Positions 1 to 11,460 of a stretch of 64,000 bases of DNA are shown here, one piece after another. A model generated the notes under the pieces. It worked only from the letters and a program-made list of their open reading frames with translations. It was not told where the DNA came from and made no database searches. Positions within the stretch are counted from its first letter, which is position 1. Every line of letters starts with the position of its first letter. Position numbers and translations under genes: made by a program. Origin of the DNA: Isoetes taiwanensis (taxonomy: Eukaryota > Streptophyta > Lycopodiopsida > Isoetales > Isoetaceae); NCBI GenBank assembly GCA_021234155.1, contig JAJEKV010000013.1, positions 10,232,338-10,296,337 on the forward strand, in the 5' to 3' direction.

Positions 1-1074
1 ATCAGATGGGAATCCCTGAGGCTCATGCACATAGTTTTGGGAGGTCTTATACACGACTCTCCGTGTACACGTGTCATACAATGGTACTTTCTTGACCTAA
101 AGCAACTAACACAAATGAGAAAAGAATTCTTGATTGTTCAATTTAAATTACACTAGCACTTTTTAATTGGAATATTCCATGGATTATTTCCTTCTAGGCC
201 AATATTGCAAGGGTTCCCCCCTTCAAGCAACTCGAAAAGTGGAAAGAAAAAGGCTATGTTTGTGTTGTTGCCTTTTCATATTTCATACATTTAGCTCCGG
301 AATAGAAGGTAGGATGCAAATAGCTTACAAATTGTTCAATTTGATCATGTTAGAAGTGTCTCTATCTTAACCTTTCAATTTTGTACTTTAGATCCATGAC
401 CTTTTTTAAACTTTAGCTCTCGCACTGTTAGATAATATCAATGTCACTTGTCCAAAGTAAGCATATACATTCATTTTCCCATTGGATTTAGCTTATTACA
501 CCAGGCTAACCTTTTATGGGGAGATGTTGCAAGTTGGACGTAGAAACAAAAGGTATCTTAGCTCGAGTATGTTAAGACTATGACATTGACAATTTGCCAA
601 TAAACCATGTCAAGTACTTGAAACAAGTTAAATGACAGAGTGTTGCTTTCGTTTTGTACATAACCTTGATAACCTTTATAAAATAGAAAACTTCTTATTT
701 GACCTTGCGTTATTCAATCCTTTCCTAAGATAACAAGATGTGTAGTACTATGACAAGATTGGATTAAGATGCAACTCTTTGTGCAAGCCCTTCTTTGTGC
801 ATTTACTTTGTCTTTTCTTCCTCAATGCCTACACAACCATGCAACGTACAGATGAGCACCATAAACTATCTCAAGTTCAAGGGAGTCATGAGATATGATC
901 TATGAACATGTTTTTAGCTACATCATATATCTTGCCAACATCGCATTAAGTCTATACACGACCCGATTCTTCATAATGCAAATTTGGTAATTAGAACACA
1001 GAGCTTGGTTTAAGAAACGCCTAGAATTTTCCCTCTCTTCTTGGTAGTCTTTTAATATTTGGTTATTGTGTTTG
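1..1074. other. non-coding stretch, nothing recognised
   Basis: This A/T-rich sequence holds only short open frames (the longest is under 70 codons) with no recognisable domain, splice pattern or repeat. I see no gene here. Confidence 0.5.
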
Positions 1075-1206
1075 GTGATGGGGCCTAGTCCCCAGGGTTT
1101 AGATGGGTTGTTGCCCTTGCATGTGCCGTCCCATAACCCGTTGGGTTCCCGTGGACGTAAAAATTCATCTTATCTTATCTTATCTTATCTTATCTTATCT
1201 TATCTT
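1075..1206 (+). mobile_element. LINE 3' end fragment with (TTATC)n tail
   Basis: The sequence runs through a GGGTTCCCGTGGACGTAAAAA motif into seven to eight copies of TTATC (about 1167-1206). A related string, ending in an imperfect TTCTA tail, occurs near 59030-59160 after recognisable LINE protein sequence, and a weaker relative lies near 6950-7070. A conserved 3' untranslated region followed by a short tandem tail is the usual end of a plant non-LTR retrotransposon. No coding part remains here. Confidence 0.5.
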
Positions 1207-1330
1207 CATAGTCCTTGAAAAGTAGCTGATTTGCACGTTAAAGCTAAGGAAAAGTTACTTGCATTAAAACAGTTGAGAAGGCGTGAAATTAAATTCATCT
1301 CGCAGTGTGATTTCGTCTGGCAAAATCACA

Positions 1331-1455
1331 GCCAAGAATCCTGTCAACGAAAAAAATTCGTCTAATGCAATCACTTGCCCAAACTGTACAGTCAAGAATC
1401 CTGTCAACTAAAAAAATTCGTCTAATGCAATCACTTGCCCAAACTGTACAGTCAA
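1331..1455. repeat. 60-bp tandem duplication
   Basis: Two consecutive copies with an exact 60-bp period (1331-1390 and 1391-1450), differing at only a few positions. The repeat keeps a short frame open, but that frame resembles no known protein. Confidence 0.9.
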
Positions 1456-1459
1456 TCGG

Positions 1460-2300
1460 TTCCTATGCGTTTCGAGGGCAAGTTTTTGCCATGTTGCAAC
1501 TGATCCAATCCAGAGGCGCTCAATCCGATTTTTGGTTTACAGTGACATACACACCTAAACACCTGAGTTCTAAGGTGTTGTCTACCTTAACAAAGTGGGT
1601 TCGAGAATTTTATGGTAGTTTTATGGTAATTTCCATAACAAGGTAGGTAGTTATGGCCATTTAGCATAATAAACTAGGTGATTTATGGATGGGCAAGTGT
1701 GTTACTTGCTAACACCATTGCAACCAACAATTGAGATCTAATTTCTTCTATGAAACTTGCGGGCCAGGTTGATCTCAACTATAAAGCTCGAGAGGTGGTC
1801 TGATCCGATTTGGGGCTAGATCAACCGAGATATCTCCACTCCAAGATTCAGCCAAAAGTCTTCCAAGGAGCAAGAGCAATCAATTTCAACTAGAAGGAAA
1901 CTCGCATAAAAATTGTAGGAAATCTTCCAATCTTCCTTTCCAAGGCAAAAAAGTTTACCCGAACCAAGACACTAGGAATAAAATCATATGACATGAATTC
2001 ATGTCTAAATAACAGGATGACATGGTCAACATCATCTAATATACAAGGAAAAGAGCTGAGATGCCAGATGAGAAGCAAACAACATGATCCCATCGACTTA
2101 CTTACAACAAATCAAGGATACCAACAATGGTATACCACAGCAAAACATATACATACACACAGAGGTGGGGATAAAAGGCATGAGTCAGCCTTGAATCTTG
2201 ATTGAGATCTGCAACACTGACAGCAGGGTTTGAGCACGAATTCCCAACTGTGTGAATCTTCAGAATCTTCTTTTGGGCTCAGAAGCTTGATCTATACATC
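1460..2300. other. 3' flank of ICE1-like gene, no gene seen
   Basis: No coding sequence or repeat is recognised. The stretch just below 2307 should contain the 3' untranslated region and poly(A) site of the bHLH gene on the minus strand, but I cannot place the site. Confidence 0.4.
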
Positions 2301-2306
2301 CACCCA

Positions 2307-4641
2307 TCAAGCCAGTCCAGTCCTATTCTGCATTGAACTCATGGGACATCCTGCAGCCTGCAAAAGCACGGCCTTGATTCCTTCTTCTGCTATCTCCCCT
2401 TCCTTCATTTGCTGCATTCAATCAAAAAAATAGCCATGAGAAAATCTCCCTGCTGTTGCCTCTGTTATAATTGTCAAAAAATTTGCTGAACGAGGATCCA
2501 GCACTAGATTCAACACAATTTTTGTTTTATGTGAAGGAGAAAAAAAAGTTTGCAGCCATGCTTGGTACCTCGGCTCTGAAGACATCAAGAGCAAATCCAT
2601 TGAAGCAACTGATCACAGCCTGTTGAACATCAAGGCCTAGTCCATCAAGAGCACGCATGGTTGAAAGGAGTAGGCCTGGCCTTCTGGCACAGAACATATG
2701 TATATTCAAGCTTTTGCCTTCTCTCATTCTCACTTCAATCTGCAGAAAGCAAGAACAAATTCAAACCAAGTGTGTCAGACACAACATTCTCAGATGAACG
2801 GAATTGGAAGGAGCAAAGAATTCACCCTTGGAGGCTCAGGATCAGGAGCGCACTCGTCTTTTATCTGTTGAACAGGCACAACGTTAGGTGCTGCAGAAGG
2901 GCTATCTGGCAGAGAACCAGATTCTAGCTCATTATGAAGATCATTAATCCTTTGCAGTAGCTCCTTCAGGTACTCGATAGCATCACCAAGAATAGAAGCT
3001 CTGTCCATCTGCAAAAACCCATCCCCAAAATCGTCAAAAATCCTGCCAGAACGACATCACATTCATGCAGCTGAAAAACCCAACACAAAAATCATCCAGA
3101 ATCCTGCTAAATGTTCATGCAGCTGCAAGGACAGTATCAAATCATCAAAAATCCTACACAACGCATCCTTTTGGGCTTACGATCTCACCTTGGTAATCTT
3201 GGGCACAACAGAACGAAGCATATACAGACGGTCATTTAGTTTTTTTCTTCTCCGGCGCTCGGCCATGAGATTCTTCGCCGGAAGGCCCTTCCTAGCCTTA
3301 CCCCTTCCTTGATCCCCTCCACTGTTATTTCCACCACAGCCCATATCGTCGTTCTCACATAACAAACCAGAAACATCGCCATTTTCATCCAAGTCATCTT
3401 CATCTTTAAAGACAAGCCCATGGTCTACAATTGAGAGCTCTGCCGCTGCAGCAACATCTTCAGATCCAGAACTGAAAGCTCGCTTTCCTCTATTTTTCCT
3501 CATACAATCTTCCTCTCCCAAATCCAGCGAAGAATCCCCAGAAGGAGAAGCAAAGCACTGGGACGGAGACCTCTTCAACGGCGAGCTTGGGCCGCTAAAT
3601 CCTCCTCCCCTACATTTGGGTTCCATCTGATCTGCCACAAAATTGCTTGTGGAGTTGGTATTGCTGCAAAAACCGGCCCCAATGCCCGTATGTCTCATTC
3701 CTCGAGGATTCCGCAGCATATTTGGGCTCACAAATCCGTCGCCCATCGCCGGAACATGCTGAATAGAGCTTAGATTCATAATCTGAGCTCCAGAGCTGAA
3801 GGTCTGAAAGCTTGAACCCAGTTCAAAATTTTTGCTCCATCCTCCTCCAAGCATGGGCGCTGTGGTAGTAACCATGTTGTTTATCAATCCGGTGTCTAAA
3901 ACTCCATTAATCGGCCCCAACGGAGCTAACATGCTCCTGCTTTGAGGATTGCACAGGTCGTTTATCAGATTTGCATCTTCTAATGGCAGAGAAGTGTCTA
4001 ACACGGAAGAAAATCTTTGTGGGCACTTTTCTAAAAATGATGTGTTGGGTCTTTGATACAACAATTGTTGCATCTGATTTGGGTCTAAAGTGAAACAATC
4101 TGATGCCGTAGAAGTTAGTTTTGAAGTGGAATCGGAATGAAAAGACAGGTCCTTGTTTATTTCTTCTACCAAAGACCAGTCCTCGTCAAGCAAACCCTTC
4201 GATAAAGCATGAAGACTTTCGTGAGTCTGCAAATATATAAAACAACGCATAGATCAGTCATAAAAATGCATCGGATCCAACATATCATAAGAAACTATAT
4301 TCAAACATATCACAGAAGCTCAAATCCTACTAAAATATATCTGCACGAGCTCAAATTTCAACCATATCTCACATACCTTCTGCACCGGATCTTCTGAAAC
4401 CTCCCCTGGAAGCCTGAAACAAAGGATTAATAAAGCTGATTGATCAGATTGAGTGACGGAAAAAAACGATCACAACGAGAAGGAAGATAGAAACAGAAAC
4501 AATTCTTTTTGCTGCGTGGATTAAAAAAGTATAAAGAAGGCATAAAGAAAGAAGAATTTGTTAAGACCTGAGATTTTGATTGCCAGCGGACCACATACTG
4601 TTGGAGCTCTCGCTTGCCAAGATCCCAGTTTCAGACGCCAT
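2307..4641 (-). CDS. ICE1/SCREAM-type bHLH transcription factor
   Basis: Nuclear bHLH activator; in angiosperms this family controls cold-response (CBF) genes and, with SPEECHLESS/MUTE/FAMA, stomatal lineage steps. Six exons: 4641-4568, 4413-4377, 4226-3189, 3008-2826, 2739-2569, 2411-2307. All introns are GT/AG and phases fit (exon 1 ends two bases into a codon completed by exon 2; all later junctions are phase 0), giving 535 residues, close to the family length. The bHLH covers about residues 353-405: [18 protein letters not shown] basic region, then [19 protein letters not shown], split by an intron after KITK. Residues 445-501 hold the ACT-like C-terminal domain ([19 protein letters not shown] and [19 protein letters not shown]). 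The middle is a low-complexity Ser/Gly/Asn-rich activation region. GKRAF near residue 285 sits about where SCREAM proteins carry KRAAM; that is my inference. No stop or frameshift. Start chosen as the first ATG of exon 1. Confidence 0.93.
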
Positions 4642-5182
4642 TTAAGACCCCCGACAGTGGATCAGAACGAAAAGGAAAAATAAATGATATAAAAAATTGT
4701 TTAACAATTTGTCCGCCGGAACGGAAACACAGAGCTCCAAGAAAACAATTCGAGCCCTGTAGGGCCGAAAATGGCCGACTGTCGCCGCCAATCCCCCCTG
4801 GCACCTGCAATCTGCCAAAAAATAGCCATACCCATTCCGATCCTTCGCTTTCGGACCTAAACCAAAGATTTGCCCCAAATTTTTTAACCCTAATAGGTCA
4901 TTTCTTGCCGGATTTAAACCCTAATCCGCCATTTCTTGAGCTTAATGGAGCTTTTCGAGCCCTAACCTTGCCCGGAGGATTTCTTTTGCATGCTGGCACT
5001 GCCATGGCCGCAGATTCACTGGCCGTAGCAAAATGAAGCTGTCCCCAAATCGGATCGGCCAAAAATTTCTATCATATCAATCGAGCCCACCATCTGCAAA
5101 TTGGTAATAAAAGGGGCTGGATGGCAATGATCATATAAAACAAACAAGGGGCTTGTCGAGGATTCTTTGTTTTGCACTGCGT
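4642..5182 (-). promoter_or_regulatory. probable 5' UTR and core promoter of ICE1-like gene
   Basis: Reading the minus strand, a TATATAATAC string at 5183-5190 lies about 540 bases upstream of the start codon. It could serve as a TATA box, with a long 5' leader between. A plus-strand open frame across 4614-5036 is probably a chance antisense frame of this leader. The assignment rests on position only. Confidence 0.3.
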
Positions 5183-5199
5183 ATTATATATTTTTAGAA

Positions 5200-6640
5200 G
5201 AGGGTAGGTTACCTACCGAAACCAGCAACCGGACTCATTTATGTGCGTGGCGATGGATTGCAAATGATTTCGCGACTGCTCCGGTTCGGTATACGCCGGA
5301 ACAGCCAGTACCCACCTGCAGATTCTCGCCATAGCCAGAGCTCTGTTCTTGTCTGGAACAGACTACAAATTTCTGACCCTTTTTACAGGGCTTATGGTTC
5401 TTGATTGAACGCATAAGGTTCTCCACTGTCGGCCATGCACCGTATTAGGGGGCGACACGTGGCATGCCAGATTTTTTTTTTCCATGGCACCGTGGTGTGA
5501 CCTTTAAATCCTTTCACCCAAAAAAAAAATAAAAACTTCAAATTAGACACCCATTACATCGATGGGGACTCCATGGTGTTCCCACTCTTTTGGCTCGCCT
5601 TTCCTTCAGATCCCTCTTTTGGAGCATCCCACAAGACACTGCCTCTCCCTTGGCTCTTCCTCAGGCAAAAGGCTCGAGTTGTTGTTCCTCAGCAATCCAC
5701 AGCCCTTGTCGCCCCCCCGCCCCACTTGTCTAGCTGGCGCCTTGACGTTGGTCCTCATGTGGTTGGACTGGCCATCGGTCTACTTTCGTCTTACTGCTCC
5801 TAGTGCTACTGCTACTGCTACTGGTTCTAGCACGCAACTGCTACTGGTTCTAACACATGTTGCGTGCAACAGAAGTAAATCTTTATCTACATTCGTGTCA
5901 TTCAGACCATGATCATTGTCATTGCCAAATGTAGTTTTCTTGCATCCCCACTTGGTTCTAAGTGTGTTTTTTTCCCTAGATCAATGCCCAAAGTGACAAA
6001 GTTGTTTTATCTATAACAATAACAATCAAATTGACAACATGGCATGGTGATAAGGATATCGAGCGTGTATGAGGTCCATAACATGTGGCCAACTAGTGAG
6101 GATCCTCCAAATTGTGATCCGAGCCATAACATGGCAAGTGGTAAGGATTCTCCAAATCCTAGACTAAAACAACAGCAGAATATGTCTTCATAAAATCAAT
6201 CAAAGCATCTCGTAAGGAGCATATATTATCTTGATATTTGATATATGGTTACATTTGCTAATTATGTAGTTTTTCCATTCTTCAATGGGTAAAATTTACT
6301 TCAAAATATAAGTTGATTACAAAAAAAAAAAAAAGAAAAAAAAAAAGGAAAAAGCTTTGACTCTTCCTAGCACATTTGAAACATCCTTTGCACCTGCATC
6401 TGCACTTGCACCTGGATGTTGGGTTTAGTAGACTAGTCCTAGAACAAATATATGTCGACCTCGAGATCACACAGAGTCGCATCCAATATAGGGTGGCTGG
6501 GGGCAGGACCCAACAAAGCAATATTGGTGTGGTGTGTGTATCATATGTCCAATCAAATGCTGGCAATGTGGTAAGACGTAAAATCATATTTTCAATTGGA
6601 TGCTGGCAATGTGGCATGGAGAATTTATCCTAATAAGAAG
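5200..6640. other. non-coding stretch, nothing recognised
   Basis: Contains two A-rich runs (about 5520-5535 and 6319-6352) and short open frames in C-rich sequence near 5562-5912 that match no family I know. The frames have no splice or codon pattern that persuades me. Confidence 0.4.
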
Positions 6641-7090
6641 GTATTCCTCATCGAGCTTTGGAATATCAGCACCCTTGAACAGGCTAAGACAGCACTCATC
6701 GCCTCAATTCGCATAGGTGCACACTGTCTCTGAGGCGCATGATCACATCCGGGCATGCTATCCTGAGTTGGTTAAACACACCAGCCACTATATGCGATGT
6801 TGAGCACAACTTTGGTGCAGTTGCTGGGATCATAATCTTCAAGAGGCCATGGATATGCGGGCTCAACTATGTCCTCGGTCACTGTCTTAGCATGTATCAC
6901 AATATTTTATGATGTATATTTGTACAGTTTGTCAGCATTCTTATTAGTGCCACGATTTTTCTCTCGAAGACCCTTAGAGGCAGGGTTTTTTTTAATCCGT
7001 ACAGTAATATGTCTGATGCGCTCCTTTTTTAGGTCCAATAGGCCGATTGGTCTCCATGGATAATAAATATCATTCAATTTGATCCAATTC
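6640..7090 (+). mobile_element. degenerate LINE 3' fragment
   Basis: The stretch aligns by eye with 58650-59110: both have a CTCAATTCGCAT or ATCAATTCGCAT string and, later, GGCAGGG followed by a T-run and AATCC, then a TTGGTCTC motif close to the end. The copy near 58.7 kb has LINE C-terminal protein sequence, so this is the same non-LTR family, here badly decayed and truncated. Confidence 0.5.
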
Positions 7091-7264
7091 AATTTATAAG
7101 GTCCAATTCACAATTTAACATAATAGAGAAAGTATTTAACTACTGCATTTTACAATATTCTAGTAGAGCCTCGACCAAATTAATCGTCTATAGCATAAGC
7201 AAGAGGAGCTTTGTTCTCTCACAATTCTAGTATTGCAAATCCAAATCTGAGAGTGAAATTGATA

Positions 7265-7592
7265 TGGTCTATGGGATATGAGATAAAGCCTAGAAAGGTT
7301 GGGCCCATTGGATAACGATTTTCTTTAAGGTTCCGCCCTTTTGGCGTGTTGGTTATCACTAGAGGTGCTAGTGCGTAACATTTGGTATCAGAGCCAAGGT
7401 TCAATTCCTCGTGGCAACATTGGTGTGTTCCACATGCTCGAGATCAAGCATCTCGAGGAAGGGGAGGAGTATATATGATCTATGGGGTATGGGATAAAGC
7501 CTAGAAAGGTTGGGGCCCATTAGATAACGATTTCCTTGAAGGATCCACCCTTTTGGTGTGTTGGTTATCACTAGAGGTGCTAGTGCATAACA
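7265..7592 (+). mobile_element. TRIM-type miniature LTR retrotransposon
   Basis: Two near-identical repeats of 116 and 117 bp (7265-7380 and 7476-7592) flank only 95 bp. The internal part starts with TGGTATCAGAGCC (7383-7395), the primer site for initiator tRNA-Met, and ends with the purine tract GAGGAAGGGGAGGA (7456-7469) just before the second repeat. LTR, primer site, polypurine tract, LTR with no coding sequence is the definition of a terminal-repeat retrotransposon in miniature. The word AAATTGATATGGT occurs on both sides and may be a target duplication, but exact boundaries are uncertain. A GGTTCAATTCC string at about 7399 resembles a pol III B box, so a tRNA-derived SINE is a weaker alternative. 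Confidence 0.75.
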
Positions 7593-7699
7593 TTTAAATT
7601 GATATGGTTTAAGATTAATATCTAACAATGAGATCGGGGGAGTGGCCAATATGATTATGCATTGGTGAAATCATAAGGAGTTAAGTATATATCATGGTT

Positions 7700-8335
7700 G
7701 GCAACAAAATGCAAAGGCAAAGACAAAGGCAGGCCAAAGAAGGCTAAAGTCGGAGAGACTTCTATAAATAGAAGTCTGAACTTAATTGGCAATATCTCCG
7801 CAATCAGAGCTCTGATTTGGACGATCTTTACTTAACTGGAACCGTTCAGAGTCTAGTTTCCAAATTGGGGTGGCACCTCACATAACTCATCCGAATAAGA
7901 GATTTATAACCGAAAGAGTGATAGGGGGTCAATAAAGACTGCTCTACTCACTCACTCTTGAATCTGATTCCTAGAAAGCCATTACATTTTTCCTAGAGCT
8001 TCTGATGTTCTTGTTTAATATCCTTTTACTATCCTAGGACCTGACTCTTGGTGTATCATATTGAGGATTTCTAGCTCGAGAAAGGAGCTACAAGTGGAGA
8101 CTGATTGTCAGATATGCCTTGATGTCTTTATGTTCCAGCCTGATATTGCTAGTTGAGTGGTCCGGTTGGGTGGAGAGCTTTGAGCTAAAGGCCTGGTTTT
8201 GAGAATCTTTAATATTATTTTGCTATATATTCTAAACGAGGTGCAGCCTGACTACCACAGTCGTCGGATCCTATGGCCCAGATCATATATTGGGGCTTGT
8301 GAGCACCTCTCGTTTTGCATATGTAGCATTATAAC
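7700..8335 (+). mobile_element. LTR-like fragment related to the 424-bp repeats
   Basis: A TATAAATA string lies at about 7763. The segment 8215-8330 is clearly similar to part of the 424-bp tandem unit at 10.9-11.5 kb and 43.8-44.8 kb (shared ACTACCACAGTCGTCGGAT and TATTGGGGC.TGTGAGCACC). I read it as a decayed LTR or related repeat; the family is not identified. Confidence 0.35.
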
Positions 8336-8790
8336 AGGGGGTTAGCTTTTGATATTTTATACGCTTTTCTATATGGTTTTTCTATGATTTTGTTGTTGTA
8401 TTCTGTTTAGGGCTAAAAAACTTTAGGGCTTTAGGTTTTGTGTAGGAAAGAGCAACTCGTGCTTTGGGATTGCTGGATTCCAAGCTTCAAATCTGGAGCT
8501 ATTTCGGCAGCCGAGCTTTGGGCTTCCATGGTTATTGCGGATTTTTGGGAGTACTTTTAACACTGTGCTTTGATTCAAATCGTAGGGGAAACCCTCAGCC
8601 CACAAAGCTAAAACGAGAAATTTTGCATCGAGACTTCGGCTTCTAGCTATTTCTTCCACTTCTATTCCGGCGAGATATTTGATCAACGTTCCAAAAGACT
8701 ATCTAAAAGCTGGTTTTGGAGAGAGGACTCTGCAAAGGCATGCGGCGGGAAAAAGGGGAGGTGGGTTTAGCTTGTTTTCTCAAAGAAAAT
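8336..8790. other. non-coding stretch, nothing recognised
   Basis: Short open frames on both strands (for example a minus-strand frame at 8423-8686) show no recognisable domain. Confidence 0.35.
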
Positions 8791-8793
8791 GTG

Positions 8794-8922
8794 TACTCTC
8801 TGTATGCATGCTTCTTCATTCTCAAGCCATTAAGATTTCTGCTCAATCTTGGCAGCCTTTGTACTGCCTGCTTTGTTCCGGTTGGCAAATAAAATAGCAG
8901 ACAGGCAATCTAATGCTGTGGA
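8794..8922 (+). repeat. direct repeat, copy 1, upstream of CCS exon
   Basis: About 129 bp nearly identical to 9441-9567 (only a few substitutions and a 2-bp length difference). The two copies bracket the orphan CCS exon. No coding content is evident in the repeat. Confidence 0.9.
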
Positions 8923-9207
8923 TAAAATTCATAGCATCTCGATAAAAGTTTGTTTCTTTCTACTTTCTCTCACATACATTACAGAAACACAAGAATCAGA
9001 CGGTAATTAGTGTCATATGAAAGATGCCATCCAAAATGAGAAGCCTGTAATATTTAGCTAAAGACCGGGGTCCCTAGTACCCTTGCCATGCTATAGCTTA
9101 ACCGGTAATTGTTTGCCTTCACCTGGTTGCTTCGTTTCAACGCATCATTTTACGTGGAAGTTCAATTCAACAATGTGCTTTATTATCCTCATCAAGCTCT
9201 ATTTCAG

Positions 9208-9427
9208 ATTTCATATTCTCGTATTTGTTGCTGAATTTAAAGGTCCACAAATTCATGGTATAGTCCGATTAAGCCGAGTTAGCATGGAAACCGTAAGGGT
9301 TGAGGCTTCTTTTACCGGCTTAACCCCAGGTGTGCATGGGTGGTCAATCAACGAATATGGGGATCTGACGCATGGAGCTACAAGTACTGGAAGTATATAC
9401 AACCCCCATGGTCACGACGCTACTAAT
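9208..9427 (+). pseudogene. orphan exon of copper chaperone for SOD (CCS)
   Basis: The translation VAEFKGPQIHGIVRL, then VSMETVRVEASFTGLTPGVH and GWSINEYGDLTHGATSTGS, matches the start of the SOD-like domain of plant CCS, the chaperone that loads copper into Cu/Zn superoxide dismutase in cytosol and plastid. A good acceptor (pyrimidine tract then TTTCAG) ends at 9207 and a GTAATC donor follows 9427, so this is one internal exon of about 73 codons. I find neither the upstream heavy-metal-binding (MxCxxC) exon nor the downstream exons ending in the CxC motif. It is therefore probably a gene fragment, unless the introns run beyond what I can follow. Confidence 0.75.
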
Positions 9428-9440
9428 GTAATCCATTTTT

Positions 9441-9567
9441 TACTCTGTATGCATGCTTCATCATTCTGAAGCCATTAAGATTTCTGCTCAATCTTGGCAG
9501 CCTTTGTACTGCCTGCTTTGTTCCGGTTGGCAAATAAAATAGCAGACATGCAACCTAATGCTGTGGA
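9441..9567 (+). repeat. direct repeat, copy 2, downstream of CCS exon
   Basis: Second copy of the 8794-8922 repeat, starting 14 bases after the CCS exon donor. The arrangement suggests a segmental duplication or an insertion around the exon. Confidence 0.9.
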
Positions 9568-9569
9568 AT

Positions 9570-10560
9570 TCTGATTGCTTTCTGCAGTACCCAAATCGGC
9601 AAATCTCTAAGATGTGGCTATGGCGGATCTGCGGCTTCTGGCGATCAAAACCTGCTGGGAAGAATACTTACGAGCCCGAAATTGAAAATAATGGATGGGT
9701 TTGATTGTGGAATTCGTTCTGCTGCTTTCGTAATGATTTAAATACCATTCTTTGGGGCTGAACAAATGCTGAGAAGAATATGGATCTGGCAAACATGCTC
9801 CTATGGCCGCAACAGGTTTTTAAACAGATCTCACTCTTGTATTTGAAGAAATGAAGTTTATTGTGGATAACTCATTCAATTGTGGTACTATCATACTTAA
9901 ATCTTTTGATTGCAATCAAGTATTGGAGTTTGTATTCTTAACATTAAAGAGAAATGTTTCATGGAGCAATCAAGTATTGGAGTTTTTGCAGTTCTCGCAG
10001 CCGTGGAGAGGGCATATGGTTCTGGTGCTAGTGCTGGGCATGAACCATCCCTGCAATTCTTGCATTATGCACTTGCAGATGATTGGCGTCCACACCGTAT
10101 ATCCTTATTCTTCCATCAGTGTCCCACCTCACAAAAGGGATCTATGATGGTTGAACAGAGCCACAACTTGAAACTGCCATAATGTGGTTTTTTCAGAGAA
10201 GAATTTGCAATCTTGGCAGCTCGGGGATGATTTTAAATCATATCTTGTTTTAATGCTAGATATTGGATGCCAATGCTGGTTATGATTGCCATTTCTTTTG
10301 TATTGATGCTCCCTCTTTGCGGAATTAAGTTTGTTTTACATATGCCATATGCTTATGAATGCTTTGCGGAAATAATTTGTTTCTCTTGATGTAATTGTGC
10401 TTTTTAGTAATTAATATTTAGGCCCATAAAGTTTAACTATGTTTGCTTTAGTTAGGGCCCGAAGGGCCCAAAAAATTTTTTAATATAACAATCAACACAC
10501 AACTACCATTAACATTATTAACACAAACCATTGCATTTAACACATTTAAATTAAAATCCC
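9570..10560. other. unrecognised sequence with a small internal repeat
   Basis: The string CAATCAAGTATTGGAGTTT occurs twice (about 9916 and 9968). An open frame at 9910-10182 gives an Ala/Ser-rich peptide I do not recognise. No supported gene. Confidence 0.35.
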
Positions 10561-10578
10561 CACAAAACCCCTTTGGTT

Positions 10579-10857
10579 TAGGTGCATATTCACACCTGGG
10601 TTACGTAGGGCAAATAGAGCTCAAAAATATATTTACAATACATGTACAAAATTAACACCATTATGTACATTCTCTAAAACCTTATAGTATTTTGTAAACT
10701 TTAATATACAGTATACAAAAACTTGTACATGCATACCCCACAAACGAGGATCGCTATGTACGGTCCAGATCTTGGAATAAAGTGCAAATATGCCCATTCG
10801 ACAGCTCTCGTTGCCCGGAGTAACCCCCCGTGTGAATATGCATAGTCATTTATGATT
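10579..10857. repeat. imperfect inverted repeat, possible MITE
   Basis: TGCATATTCACAC with a nearby GGGTTAC near 10582 reappears inverted as GTAAC...GTGTGAATATGCA near 10834-10855, about 280 bp apart end to end. The arms match over roughly 40 bp with several mismatches. I cannot find a convincing target-site duplication, so a MITE is only a suggestion. Confidence 0.45.
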
Positions 10858-11460
10858 GGAGGCGCCTATGATTTTGAAATATGAAATACGATTTCGCCTA
10901 AGGTATTGGGGGAATATCGAGCCTGTATACGGCTTTGTCTAAGATTTTAGAATATGAAATACGGGGGCTCGAACCTCTACCAAAATAACTCAATGTCCTA
11001 ATAAGACTATTTTAACCAATATATCCAGTGAGCTAATTTAATTATTTTTTATCTTGAATCTGTGATTTTTTTATAACAACCCATTCAATTGTTTTAGAGA
11101 TATATGGTCTATGGTTTCAGAAATTGTTATTTTGAACATCCATATCAAATTCCCCTGGAACCCCATGTTATTTTGCTACATATTCTAAATGAGGTGCATC
11201 ATAGACTACCACAGTCGTCGGATTCGTCGATCCTACCCAGATCGTATATTGGGGCCTGTGAGCACCTCTCGTTTCGCTTATAGTCATTCATGATTGGAGG
11301 CGCCTATGATTTTGAAATATGAAATACGATTTCGCCTAAGGTATTGAGGGAATATCGAGCCTCTATACGGCTTTGCCTAAGATTTTAGAATATAAAATAT
11401 AGGGGCTCAAACCTCTACCAAAATAACTCAATGTCCTAATAAGACTACTTTAACCAATAT
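10857..11460 (+). repeat. 424-bp tandem repeat array, left part
   Basis: The unit starting AGTCATTTATGATTGGAGG at 10857 recurs at 11281, a 424-bp period, giving about 1.4 copies before the array is cut at 11460 by the CACTA end. The array continues at 43816 in phase with the break, which shows that 11461-43815 is an insertion. Confidence 0.9.

Noticed and set aside
4614-5036. Plus-strand gene of 140 codons
   Set aside because: It overlaps exon 1 and the likely 5' leader of the ICE1-like gene on the opposite strand and matches no family.
7383-7420. tRNA gene or SINE
   Set aside because: TGGTATCAGAGCC is a primer binding site between two LTRs. No cloverleaf can be drawn, although a B-box-like string follows.
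10579-10857. Confident MITE call
   Set aside because: The inverted arms are imperfect and no target-site duplication could be defined.
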